NCBI GenBank assembly: GCA_002021875.1
Contig: CP018627.1
Span: 1,984,001 to 2,048,000 of the forward strand
Reading direction: 5' to 3'
Length of the DNA stretch: 64,000 bases
From: Streptomyces hygroscopicus
GTDB lineage: Bacteria; Actinomycetota; Actinomycetes; Streptomycetales; Streptomycetaceae
The position numbers and the translations under genes were made by a program. Below the pieces are notes generated by a model. The model made no database searches and was not told where the DNA came from. It saw only the letters and a program-made list of their open reading frames with translations. How positions within the stretch are numbered: the first letter of the stretch is position 1; every line of letters begins with the position of its first letter. Of the stretch, positions 16,717 to 25,150 are shown piece by piece.

Positions 16717-19700
16717 CATATGACCCAGGCGGCCGGTCCGCCGGGCCCGTCCCACGGGACCTCGACTGGCGGCAGCTGGCCGACGCCCTGTGGCTGGCGG
16801 TCTGCAAGGCCGAGACGGACCCCGGCCCCGGACGGCCGGACCCGGGACCCCTCCCGGGGACACCGGAGGCGGACGCCCCGCCGCCCGGTGACGAGCCGTC
16901 CGACGAGCCGTGGCAGGACCGCGAGGGGGAGCGCCCCGCGGCGGAGTCCGAGGCTGGGTCCGCGGTCGCGGAGCCGCTGCTCCCCGTGGAGCTGCTCGGC
17001 CTCCCCGCACCGCCTGGAGACGCGGAGCCGGTGACCGTCGCGGAAGCCTTCGTGCCCGCGCGCCGGGCGTCGGTCTCCGAGCCGCCGCTGCCCGAGCGCG
17101 CCCTGACCCGGGCGCTGCGGCCGCTCAAGCGCACCTCGCCCTCGCTGGTCGAGATGGAGATCGACGAGGAGGCCACGGCCGAGTGCGCGGCGCGCGAGGG
17201 GCTGTGGGTGCCCGCCTTGGTGCCGGTGCGCGAGCGCTGGATGGACGCCGTTGTGGTGGTGGACTGCGGCAGTTCGATGGTGGTGTGGCGGCGGACGGCC
17301 GAGCATCTGGTCACCGTGCTGCGGCGCACCGGCGCCTTCCGGGATGTGCGGGTGCACCGGCTGAACACCGACCATCCCTTACCCGAGGACCGGTCGCCGG
17401 TCGAGGGGATGGCGCCGCGCGGCAAGCGGACGGTGCTGGTGCTGACCGACGGCATCGGCGCGGCCTGGGCCGATGAGAGCGCCCAACGTGCGCTGGCCCA
17501 CTGGGCGCGGCGCGCCTCGGTCGCCGTGCTGCATGTCTTGCACCAGGGCCGCTGGCACCACACCGGTGTGGCGCCGGAGCGGGTGCGGGTGCGGGTCCCC
17601 GAACCGGGCGCGCCCAACGGCACCTGGCGGCGGGCGGACGGCGGTTCCTGGCCGGGCGGCGCACCACCGGTCCCGGTGCTGGAGCTGGACGCGCGATGGA
17701 TGGCCAACTGGGCGCGGCTGGTGACCCGCCCGTCGGCGCGCGGCGAGGACACGATGGCGCTGCTGCCCGGGGCGCCGGCCGAGCGCTGGGACCCCGAACC
17801 CGAACCGAGCGCCTGGGACCGCGTCTTCCGGTTCCGCGCCACCGCCTCGCCGAACGCCTTCCGGCTGGCGGCCCGGCTGGCCGCCGCGCCGTTGAACATT
17901 CCCGTGATGGAGTTCGTGCAGGGGATCCACCAGCCGGAGGGCAGCCCGGGCGATCTGGCCGAGGTCCTGCTGGGCGGACTGCTGCGCAAGGTGGGGACCG
18001 CCGACCCGCTGGACGAGACGGGCATCGGCTACGAGTTCCACGACGGGGTACGGGAACTGCTGCTGTCCGCCGGGATGCGGGACGAATCGCTGTACATCCT
18101 CGGGAGCGTCCTCGATCGGCTCGGCCGCCGCTGGAAGCCGCTGCTGATGCTCCGCGATCTGCTCAACCACCCCTCCGGGTCGGTGCGCGACCTTCCCAGG
18201 ACGGAGCGCCTGCTTCCGTATATCCGCCTTCAGGAACAGGTCTACCAAGCGCTTTCCGGTCCGTATCTGGAGGGCGCGCGCTCCTTTCGCGCCCTGGTCC
18301 TGGCCCATCAGGCGCTCGCCCGCTCGGGGGAAAGCCGACCCGATCCAGTTGAAGACGCATCACGCAGGGGAAAATATGTGGACTCTGAGGCGGTTGACAT
18401 GACGTACTCCACGACTCCCCGACCTGATCCGCAACCCGAGGCCGACGATTCACCATCCCCGCCGGCGCACGGCACGCCGGGCCCGGCGGCGGAGCATCTG
18501 AGAGGAACATTCGTGTCCGTGACCGCTGCCCGGTCCCAGCCCGCCGTGGAGGAGCGCCAGGCCGGGGAACCCCCGTCCATCTGGGGAAATGTACCGCCCC
18601 GGAACAACAACTTCACCGGGCGGCAGACGTTGCTCGACACTCTCCACGAGCGGCTGAGGAGCGAGGGCACCGCCGCTGTGCTGCCCGAGGCCCTGCACGG
18701 GCTGGGCGGGGTGGGCAAGTCACAGATCGCACTGGAGTACGTCCATCAGCACGCCGCCGACTACGACGCGGTGTGGTGGGTCCCGGCCGAGCGCCCCGAG
18801 CAGATCCGCCAGGCGCTGGTGCAGCTGGCCGACCGGCTCGGACTGCGCGCGGGCATGGAGGCCAACACGGCCGTGCCGAGCGTGCTCGACGCGCTGCGCA
18901 CCGGACGCCCGTGCCGCAACTGGCTGCTGGTCTTCGACAACGCCGAGGAACTGGAGACGGTGCGGCCGTTCTTCCCCGCGGGCGGGCCGGGCCGGATCCT
19001 GGTCACCTCGAGGAACGCACAGTGGTCGCGCGCCGCCCGCACGGTCGAAGTGGACGTCTTCGAGCGGGAGGAGAGCATCGAGCTGCTGCGCCGCCGGGGG
19101 CCGGAGCTGCCGCGCGACCAGGCGGACCGGGTCGCCGACGCCCTGGGGGACCTTCCGCTGGCCATCGAGCAGGCGGCGGCCTGGCTGACCGAGACGGGTA
19201 TGCCGGTCGACGAATACCTTCAGGTCTTCGAGGACGAGCGGGCCGATGTCTCCACCCGCCGCAACGAGCTGCTGGCGGCGGGCGTTCCGGTGGACTACCC
19301 CGAACCGGTCGCCGCCGCCTGGAACATGTCGCTGCGCCGGCTGGCCGAAACCCATCCCGGTGCGCTCCAACTTCTCCAGATGTGCTCGTTCTTCGCGCCC
19401 GAGCCGATCTCCCGGCGGCTCTTCTCCGGCGTGCGCGGGGTGTCCCTCTCCCCCGAGCTGTCGGAGGTGCTGCAGGACCCCATCAAGCTCGGCCACGCGA
19501 TCCGTGAGATCAACCGCTACGCCCTGATCAAAATCAATCACCGCAACAACACAATCGAAATGCACCGGCTGGTACAGGCCGTGCTGATCGGCCAGATGTC
19601 GACGCAGCAGCAGGCGGATATGCGCCACAGCGCCCATGTGCTGCTGGCGTTCGGCGACCCCAACGACGTCGCTCCCCCGAACTGGGGGCGGTACGCCGAC

Positions 19701-21071
19701 CTCCTCTCCCATGTCCGGGCGTCACGCGCGATGGAGTGCGATGACAAATGGGTGCGGCAGATGGTGCGTAATCTGGTCCGCTTCCTCTATATCTGGGGGG
19801 ACCACGAGGGTGCGCTTGAGCTCGGTACCCAGGTGCGCCGGGAATGGGTGGAGACGCTCGGCGAGGACAGTGCGGAGACGCTGGCCGTCTCCCGGACCCT
19901 GGGCCATGTCCTGACCGTGCTCGGGCACTTCAAGGAGGCCCGGGAGCTCAACCGCCGGACGCTGGAGCTCCAGCGCGCCAAGGACGGCGACGACCACGAG
20001 AACACCCTGGTGACTCAGGGCGCGGTCGCCGTCGACACCCGCTACCAGGGCGACTACGCGCCCTACGTGGAGCTGGAGAAGGACCGCTGGACCAGGACCC
20101 TGCGGCTCTTCGGGGACGAGGACCCGTACTCCATCGGCTCGGCGAACGACTACGCCCTGGCACTGCGCGCGGTGGGGGACTACGAACGCGCCCGGCAGCT
20201 GGACGAGGGCGCCCGGCGCACCGCCGGTCTGGTGCTCGGCGAGAACGCCCTGCTCACCATTCTGGTGGAGGCCAACCTCTCCATCGACATCCGCGAGGGC
20301 GGGGACTACCTGGCCGCCCGCGACATGCTGGAGCAGACCTGCGCCCGCGCCCGCCAACTACTCCCGCAGAACGCGCCCATCGGGGTCTACGCCCTGCGCA
20401 ACCTCGCCGTGGCGCGTCGTAAGGCGGGCGACCACGAGGGCGCTCTGGACCTCAGCCGGGAGGTGCTGGAGCGCTACCGGCTGCGCTACACCGAGCCCAA
20501 CCTCAACATCACCATCACGGCCCTGGCCCTCTCGATGGATCTGCGGCAGACCGCCGATCTGCAGGGCGCCCGTGAGCTGGGCCGGAAATGCCTCGACGAG
20601 ATGCGCGCCCTGCTGGGGGAACGGCATCCGGCGACTCTGGGCGCGGCGACCGACCTCGCCGTGACGCTGCGGCTGCTGGGCGAGACGGATGAGGCGCTCG
20701 CGCTGAACAAGAGGACGCTGCCGGTGCTCGTCGAGCGGCTGGGAGCCGACCACCCCACGGCGCTGGCCTGTGCCATCAACATGGCCAGCGACCACTACAC
20801 CCTCGCGGACTACCAGGAGGCCCACGACCTGGACACCACCACCCTGGCGACCTGCCGGTCCAGGCTCGGTGAGGACCACCCCACCACCCTCGCGTGTGCG
20901 GTCAATCTGTCGGGGGATCTGCGAGCGCTGGGCGAGGGCAGGCAGGCGGAGGAGCTGCACCAGGACGCGCTCGGCAGGCTGCGCCGGGTGCTGACGGCCA
21001 ACCACCCGGCGACGGTCGCGGCGGCCCGTGGCATCCGGGCGGACTGCGATGTGGAGGCGATCTCCATCTGA
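16713..21071 (+). CDS. Giant vWA - NB-ARC - TPR fusion protein (FxsT/SAV_2336-like)
   Basis: Protein of 1452 residues. The N-terminal third is a SAV_2336-type region with a vWA fold: AVVVVDCGSSMVVW near residue 180 gives a DxGSS metal site and VLTDGIGAAW follows. A low-complexity linker around residues 560-610 leads into an NB-ARC NTPase introduced by IWGNVPPRNNNFTGR. Walker A is GLGGVGKSQ (about 662-670), Walker B LLVFDNAE (about 738), followed by VTSRN and DLPLAIEQAAAW. From about residue 1030 to the end lie about ten 42-residue TPRs of the kinesin-light-chain type. Such STAND proteins act as signal-triggered oligomerising switches. It resembles the TPR protein of the FxSxx-COOH systems, and a peptide of that type is encoded just beyond. 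An in-frame ATG at 18399 in the linker could give a separate NB-ARC-TPR product. Confidence 0.85.
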   Translation: MTYDPGGRSAGPVPRDLDWRQLADALWLAVCKAETDPGPGRPDPGPLPGTPEADAPPPGDEPSDEPWQDREGERPAAESEAGSAVAEPLLPVELLGLPAPPGDAEPVTVAEAFVPARRASVSEPPLPERALTRALRPLKRTSPSLVEMEIDEEATAECAAREGLWVPALVPVRERWMDAVVVVDCGSSMVVWRRTAEHLVTVLRRTGAFRDVRVHRLNTDHPLPEDRSPVEGMAPRGKRTVLVLTDGIGAAWADESAQRALAHWARRASVAVLHVLHQGRWHHTGVAPERVRVRVPEPGAPNGTWRRADGGSWPGGAPPVPVLELDARWMANWARLVTRPSARGEDTMALLPGAPAERWDPEPEPSAWDRVFRFRATASPNAFRLAARLAAAPLNIPVMEFVQGIHQPEGSPGDLAEVLLGGLLRKVGTADPLDETGIGYEFHDGVRELLLSAGMRDESLYILGSVLDRLGRRWKPLLMLRDLLNHPSGSVRDLPRTERLLPYIRLQEQVYQALSGPYLEGARSFRALVLAHQALARSGESRPDPVEDASRRGKYVDSEAVDMTYSTTPRPDPQPEADDSPSPPAHGTPGPAAEHLRGTFVSVTAARSQPAVEERQAGEPPSIWGNVPPRNNNFTGRQTLLDTLHERLRSEGTAAVLPEALHGLGGVGKSQIALEYVHQHAADYDAVWWVPAERPEQIRQALVQLADRLGLRAGMEANTAVPSVLDALRTGRPCRNWLLVFDNAEELETVRPFFPAGGPGRILVTSRNAQWSRAARTVEVDVFEREESIELLRRRGPELPRDQADRVADALGDLPLAIEQAAAWLTETGMPVDEYLQVFEDERADVSTRRNELLAAGVPVDYPEPVAAAWNMSLRRLAETHPGALQLLQMCSFFAPEPISRRLFSGVRGVSLSPELSEVLQDPIKLGHAIREINRYALIKINHRNNTIEMHRLVQAVLIGQMSTQQQADMRHSAHVLLAFGDPNDVAPPNWGRYADLLSHVRASRAMECDDKWVRQMVRNLVRFLYIWGDHEGALELGTQVRREWVETLGEDSAETLAVSRTLGHVLTVLGHFKEARELNRRTLELQRAKDGDDHENTLVTQGAVAVDTRYQGDYAPYVELEKDRWTRTLRLFGDEDPYSIGSANDYALALRAVGDYERARQLDEGARRTAGLVLGENALLTILVEANLSIDIREGGDYLAARDMLEQTCARARQLLPQNAPIGVYALRNLAVARRKAGDHEGALDLSREVLERYRLRYTEPNLNITITALALSMDLRQTADLQGARELGRKCLDEMRALLGERHPATLGAATDLAVTLRLLGETDEALALNKRTLPVLVERLGADHPTALACAINMASDHYTLADYQEAHDLDTTTLATCRSRLGEDHPTTLACAVNLSGDLRALGEGRQAEELHQDALGRLRRVLTANHPATVAAARGIRADCDVEAISI

Positions 21072-21116
21072 GCCGCCGTCCGCGGCTCCGTTCACGGGCC
21101 CCGCGCCGCGCTCCGT

Positions 21117-22937
21117 TCACCCGGGTGTACGCGTCCCGATCCACCGCGCCAGAGCCACCGGATCGGGACCCGCGTCCGGCGCGGTGCGCAGCTCCCGGTG
21201 GACGGCCAGGGCCAGTTCGGGGTGGTTCAGCAGCGTCGTCCTGGCCGCGCCGTCCGGCAGGCTGAGCGCGAGCCCCGCCCATGCCGCGATGTCGTCCGGG
21301 TCCGCTTGCAGGCGAGCCCGGTAGCCGCGCAGCGCGGCCACTGGGTTTCCCGCGGCCCAGTCGAGGTCAGCCTGGTCAGGGGCGTCACCATCCCCGGGCA
21401 GCCCCTCTCCCCGGCCCTCGCACAGCCGGGCGAACCCCGCCGGATCCCCGAGCCGGAGCCGGGCGAGCGCGGGGCGCGCCGGTGCCTCGGGGCGGGTCGG
21501 CCGGACGGAGGCCCCGGGCAGCTCTTCGGGAGGGTCAGTCCGTTCCCGCCAGGCCCGTGCCCACCGGACGGTCGGCTCCGGGTCCGCCGACAGGTGGCGC
21601 ATGCGGTGGACAAGCCGGTGATCAAGGATCAGATCCGACGCCAGGCGCTCCGGTACGGAGGGCACCCGCTGCGCCAGCCACAGCCTCAGGCGTTCCCCCA
21701 GCCGGTTGAGGAACTCCGCGCCCCGGGGCGTCAGTTCGGCGTGAGCGAGGAGCGTGCGCAAACCCGAAGCGGTCTGTGCCCGCCGCAGCGCGAACTCGAA
21801 CGCGGCGCTGTCCCGAGCCGGTCCGGGCTCGGCGCGCCGCACCCGGTCCCACCAGAAGCCGGTCACGCCCAGGAACGCGTACACCCCCTGGAGGAGTCCG
21901 CGCAGCGGTCGCGGGTCCAGCCGCCAGGGCGCGTAGTGGATTTCCTCCAGGCCCCCTTCGATCAGTGGCACCAAGTCCATCAGGGCGCTGAGTTTGATGT
22001 GCTGGGCCTCGTGCACCAGCGCGGCGGCGAGGGTCAGGGGGTCCGTGGCCCCGTTGAGCAGCACACAGCCGTACGCCTCCGGCGATGAGGCGCTGAACGG
22101 TTCGGGCCAGGCGGCGTACGGCACGGGCACGACGGAGGCCAGACAGGCGCCGATTCCCCGGGGGTCCACTTGGCGCTGCTCCGAGACCAGCCGCCAGGCA
22201 TTGTCAAATCGCCCCTGCCAGCCCTGCCACTCTTCGTCGTCGAGCCGCTCCGGGTCTCGGATCCGGAGAAAGTCGCGATAGGGATCGATGTCATCGACAA
22301 GGGGCGAGCAGACAATCCCCTGGTGTTCTCCGCGCAGTCGCCGCAGACCGTGCCAGCCAGGAGCGTCCTCGGATAAGTCGGCGGGCAGCGTCACTGAATG
22401 CGGGCCGGATAACACCGCCGCCTTCTTCCCGCTCATGACGACCTCGGCGACATCGGTCGTGTCCGGAATGCGGGCGAATCCCAGGGCCGGCAATATCACC
22501 CCGCCCTCACGCACGGGAACGGCGCCGCGAAAGTCGATTCCGGCGAGAAGAGCGGCGGAGGCGGCTACGGCATACAGATAACCCACCACACTCCACACAG
22601 GCTCGTCCCCCGATTCCAGACCGCGCAGCCTGCGCAAACAGCGGTTGAGCCACACACCCATGGGAGGATGCAGCAGCAGCCTGTCCACGGCGGCCGGGGA
22701 GCGGTGCTCGGCCCGAATCAGCAAGTGCCAGGCGTCCCGGGGCGGGGGAAGAGGGCCGGGCAGGGCGGGATGCGCGGAGGCGATGTCCACCAGGGCGCGC
22801 AGCAGCAGCATGGTCCGGCTGCGCTGTCCCGACCTCAGTTCGGCCACGGTGGAGGGGCCGCCCGAACCCCGCGCCAACTCGGCGAAAACCTCCGCCGATA
22901 AACGATGGTTGAGGCCGCGCGTGACGGAGGACGTCAT
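21117..22937 (-). CDS. HExxH-motif peptide-modification enzyme (putative peptide beta-hydroxylase)
   Basis: Protein of 606 residues matching the HEXXH-motif proteins that accompany FxSxx-COOH-type peptides, a family now regarded as alpha-ketoglutarate-dependent peptide beta-hydroxylases. The metal motif HEAQH lies at residues 309-313 in ALVHEAQHIKLSALMDL, followed by HYAPWRLDPRPLRGLLQG, the second conserved block. The C-terminal quarter is Pro-rich and then TPR-like (AVALRGYRARLQADPDD pattern), perhaps for peptide or partner binding. The start ATG 22937 lies 6 nt after the stop of the peptide gene without a strong ribosome binding site, so translation is probably coupled. It converges on the vWA-NB-ARC-TPR gene with only 45 nt between stops. 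It is not a typical zinc protease, since no signal peptide or known protease domain is present. Confidence 0.75.
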   Translation of the reverse strand: MTSSVTRGLNHRLSAEVFAELARGSGGPSTVAELRSGQRSRTMLLLRALVDIASAHPALPGPLPPPRDAWHLLIRAEHRSPAAVDRLLLHPPMGVWLNRCLRRLRGLESGDEPVWSVVGYLYAVAASAALLAGIDFRGAVPVREGGVILPALGFARIPDTTDVAEVVMSGKKAAVLSGPHSVTLPADLSEDAPGWHGLRRLRGEHQGIVCSPLVDDIDPYRDFLRIRDPERLDDEEWQGWQGRFDNAWRLVSEQRQVDPRGIGACLASVVPVPYAAWPEPFSASSPEAYGCVLLNGATDPLTLAAALVHEAQHIKLSALMDLVPLIEGGLEEIHYAPWRLDPRPLRGLLQGVYAFLGVTGFWWDRVRRAEPGPARDSAAFEFALRRAQTASGLRTLLAHAELTPRGAEFLNRLGERLRLWLAQRVPSVPERLASDLILDHRLVHRMRHLSADPEPTVRWARAWRERTDPPEELPGASVRPTRPEAPARPALARLRLGDPAGFARLCEGRGEGLPGDGDAPDQADLDWAAGNPVAALRGYRARLQADPDDIAAWAGLALSLPDGAARTTLLNHPELALAVHRELRTAPDAGPDPVALARWIGTRTPG

Positions 22938-22943
22938 AGCCGC

Positions 22944-23120
22944 CTAACTCACACAACCGTCCTGCGACACCGACGAGTTGCCGATCGTCGGCGGGCGCTG
23001 GACGATGTCGAGCAGCCGCTCCGTCACCGCGGAAAGCCCCTCGTGCCGCTCAAGGTCTTCGAGTGTCGCCCCCGATAGGTCCAGTAGCTCCGTCTCGACC
23101 TCGGTCGCGACTCGTTCCAT
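22944..23120 (-). CDS. 58-residue RiPP precursor-like peptide, FxSxx-COOH-related
   Basis: Short gene encoding a leader-like acidic segment and a small C-terminal core. Residues 8-20 (VETELLDLSGATL) match the ELxDLSG leader motif of FxSxx-COOH peptides. The C-terminus, residues 43-58, runs PPTIGNSSVSQDGCVS and lacks the Phe-x-Ser end of the type family, so it is a variant. Ser, Asn, Asp and a single Cys are the candidate modification sites. The ATG at 23120 has GGAGGGGGA at good spacing. Its stop is 6 nt ahead of the HExxH enzyme gene, which supports an enzyme-substrate pair. No radical SAM cyclase gene (FxsB type) is present in the window. The call rests on leader motif, size and context; the product's structure is unknown. 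Confidence 0.72.
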   Translation of the reverse strand: MERVATEVETELLDLSGATLEDLERHEGLSAVTERLLDIVQRPPTIGNSSVSQDGCVS

Positions 23121-23283
23121 GACACGGTCCCCCTCCGGACGCTCCCTACCGGCTCATTTGCGGCATCCCTATGGTGGCCTACCCCCTATTGATTGCGAAA
23201 GGGTGAACACGGCCAGTCGGCGCCCGCCTTGTCAAGATTTTCGGACACGTCGGTGCGCAGAGGAACGCCCCGATATGCCGGTG

Positions 23284-24033
23284 TCATCCACCCGTTCCGG
23301 AGCGCATCGCCTCGACCTCGAACACGCCTCCGCACGCCCGGAACGATCGCGCCGAGATCTTCATCGCGTCGAAGGAATCCGGCGGATAGACGCGAATCCG
23401 CGCGGCGGCGCGGCGGCACGGGGTGTCGGTCATGCCCTCGTTCAGCGTATGCAGCGCGGCGGAGGCGCTGCCGCCGGGCGGCAGGGAGATCGGAGAGTGC
23501 GTGGGGCCGCGCCGGGTGGCGGGGGCGCCGATCGCCGAGTCGGCGGAATCGAGCAGCGAGACACCGGGATATCCGGTGAGAGTGCAGGCCGTGGCGCCCT
23601 TGTTGGTGAACACCAGGGGCAGATACACATTGCCGGCGCCCACATCCACCCGGCCGGCCGACAGCGTCAACTGCGTCTTGGAGCAGACACGGCGCACACC
23701 GGAGGCGGCGGCGGGCTGCGAGGAGGACGCAGGCGAGGGGGCGGCGTGCGCCGACGGCGGAGGGGACTGCGCGGTGTGCGAGGCGGGTCGCTCGTTCCGT
23801 GAGCCTTCGGATGTGCCGGCGGAGTCGGCCGAAGGGGAGGAGGGTGGTGCGGCCGAGGAGGCGGAGGTGACGGACGGGGCGCGGTGCGCGGAGTCCCCGT
23901 CCCCGGTGTCGCTGCCGCAGGCGGTGACCGTGGCCAGCGCGCCGACGAGCAGCGCGCATAAGACCGGTGGCCGGAGCGAGCGGGACCGCGATGTCGTCGT
24001 ACGCCGAGCAGCCGAGCCGTTGCGTTGACTCAT
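23284..24033 (-). CDS. DUF4232 lipoprotein
   Basis: Secreted lipoprotein of 249 residues. A basic N-terminus and hydrophobic segment end in the lipobox LATVTAC, so Cys39 is the likely lipidated residue. A Ser/Pro/Ala-rich spacer of about 75 residues leads to a DUF4232 domain starting CSKTQLTLSAGRVDVGAG and including VFTNKGATACTLTGYPG. The domain holds several Cys that could form disulfides outside the cell. The start ATG 24033 has GGGAGG six nt upstream; translation upstream of it is not family-like. These lipoproteins are abundant in Streptomyces and have no assigned function. The 163 nt between this start-distal end and the peptide gene hold nothing I can assign. Confidence 0.85.
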   Translation of the reverse strand: MSQRNGSAARRTTTSRSRSLRPPVLCALLVGALATVTACGSDTGDGDSAHRAPSVTSASSAAPPSSPSADSAGTSEGSRNERPASHTAQSPPPSAHAAPSPASSSQPAAASGVRRVCSKTQLTLSAGRVDVGAGNVYLPLVFTNKGATACTLTGYPGVSLLDSADSAIGAPATRRGPTHSPISLPPGGSASAALHTLNEGMTDTPCRRAAARIRVYPPDSFDAMKISARSFRACGGVFEVEAMRSGTGG

Positions 24034-24299
24034 GAGCGACCTCCCGAGGTCAGCCATCTGCCGGGGACCGGCCGCGAGGTCGGGTGCCCCGATGTCTCCC
24101 GTGCGTCCCCCTTCGGTCTCCCTTCCCCGCCCGAAGGCTCTTATGTCCGGGCACATTGATCGCATCAGCGCGCCAATTCCTCACATGGGATTCTCTACCG
24201 CAAACATCAGAACGTCTTGTCCCAGCCAGAACCGTGGGATTACTGTTCGGCAGCCATCGCACTTGCCAACTGCCGTACCAGGACAGGAAGAAGGACTCC

Positions 24300-24719
24300 A
24301 TGGCCGCTCGAGGACGTCATCGCCGGCCCCGCCCCCACCGCGTCTCCCGTGCCTCACTCGCGATCACCGCGGGCGGCGCCGGGGTCGCCCTGCCGCTCAT
24401 CGGCATCAGCCAGGCGAACGCCGCCTCAGTCGCCACACCCACCTCGCCCACCCCTGCCGTCACCACCGTCAAGACGGTCACGGCCGCGAAGGCGCAGCCG
24501 CTCCTCATCGTCCCGAAGGCCGTGCCCGAGCCCCCGGCCAAGGCGCACCCTCAGCCCACCTCGTACACGGTCGTCCACGGCGACACCCTCTCCGCGATCG
24601 CGGACACGGAGAGGGTGCCGGGCGGCTGGGAGCGGCTCTACGAGATCAACCGCCAGGTGATCGGCGCCGACCCGGATGTGATCCGCCCCGGCCAGCAGCT
24701 CACCCTCGCGCGCCACTGA
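24300..24719 (+). CDS. Secreted LysM-domain protein
   Basis: Exported protein of 139 residues. A signal peptide (ASLAITAGGAGVALPLIGISQANA) is followed by a Pro/Thr/Lys-rich spacer and a single C-terminal LysM module of about 50 residues: SYTVVHGDTLSAIADTERV, then GWERLYEINRQVIGADPDV and IRPGQQL. LysM binds the glycan chains of peptidoglycan. The module closely resembles that of Streptomyces resuscitation-promoting factors, but the muralytic domain is absent, so this protein would bind the wall without cutting it. The ATG at 24300 has GGAAGAAGGA upstream. The leader is too short for the c-di-AMP riboswitch that often precedes related rpf genes. Confidence 0.85.
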   Translation: MAARGRHRRPRPHRVSRASLAITAGGAGVALPLIGISQANAASVATPTSPTPAVTTVKTVTAAKAQPLLIVPKAVPEPPAKAHPQPTSYTVVHGDTLSAIADTERVPGGWERLYEINRQVIGADPDVIRPGQQLTLARH

Positions 24720-24814
24720 ACAGGCGGGCGCCACTGGACGGCCGGGCGTCCGGACAGCGACGGGCATACCGGCATGCCGGATAGACGGACACGCGCGCAT
24801 ACGCATATGAGCCT

Positions 24815-24840
24815 CCGCCCGCGGTGGACCACCGCGGCGG
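24815..24840. terminator. GC-rich hairpin between convergent genes
   Basis: CGCGGTGG (24820-24827) and CCACCGCG (24829-24836) are inverted repeats, extended by CCGC/GCGG with one bulged base. It lies between the LysM and DUF1876 genes. A second perfect palindrome, CCGGCATGCCGG, lies at 24769-24780. Confidence 0.5.
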
Positions 24841-24863
24841 ACGGCCCTGCGCCTCAACGGGCC

Positions 24864-25133
24864 TCAGATCAACAAATGCGCCTTGGAGTGGGTGACTTCC
24901 TCGATGTCGCCACCTGCCTTGCCGATCAGCCGGCGCGCCAGATTGGTCAGTGCCCGCGCCGCCGCGATCTCCTCGCCGACCCTCGGCTGTGACGGGTCCT
25001 CGGGGTTGCGGTTGGCACGGCCCTGAGCCAGCATCTCGGTGCCGTCGTGCATCCTCAACCGGACGACCGCTTCGGTCAGCGGACCGATCTCACGGAATTC
25101 CATCTGAATGTCGCATCCCACGATCGTCTCCAT
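24864..25133 (-). CDS. DUF1876 (dsRBD-like) protein
   Basis: Small acidic protein of 89 residues, METIVGCDIQMEF at the start and AARALTNLARRLIGKAGGDIEE near the end, matching DUF1876, whose fold resembles a double-stranded-RNA-binding domain. Its function is unestablished. The ATG at 25133 is chosen because AGGAGGTGATC lies at ideal spacing; a GTG at 25154 would overlap the upstream gene's stop but has no better site. It directly follows the phosphoribosyltransferase gene on the same strand (17 nt), so the two are probably one operon. Related genes occur in stress-response loci of actinobacteria. Confidence 0.88.
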   Translation of the reverse strand: METIVGCDIQMEFREIGPLTEAVVRLRMHDGTEMLAQGRANRNPEDPSQPRVGEEIAAARALTNLARRLIGKAGGDIEEVTHSKAHLLI

Positions 25134-25150
25134 CGCGATCACCTCCTGCG

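Noticed and set aside
24166..24299. Possible c-di-AMP (ydaO-type) riboswitch before the LysM gene
   Set aside because: Related rpf genes often carry one, but this leader is only about 130 nt and shows no recognisable conserved core.
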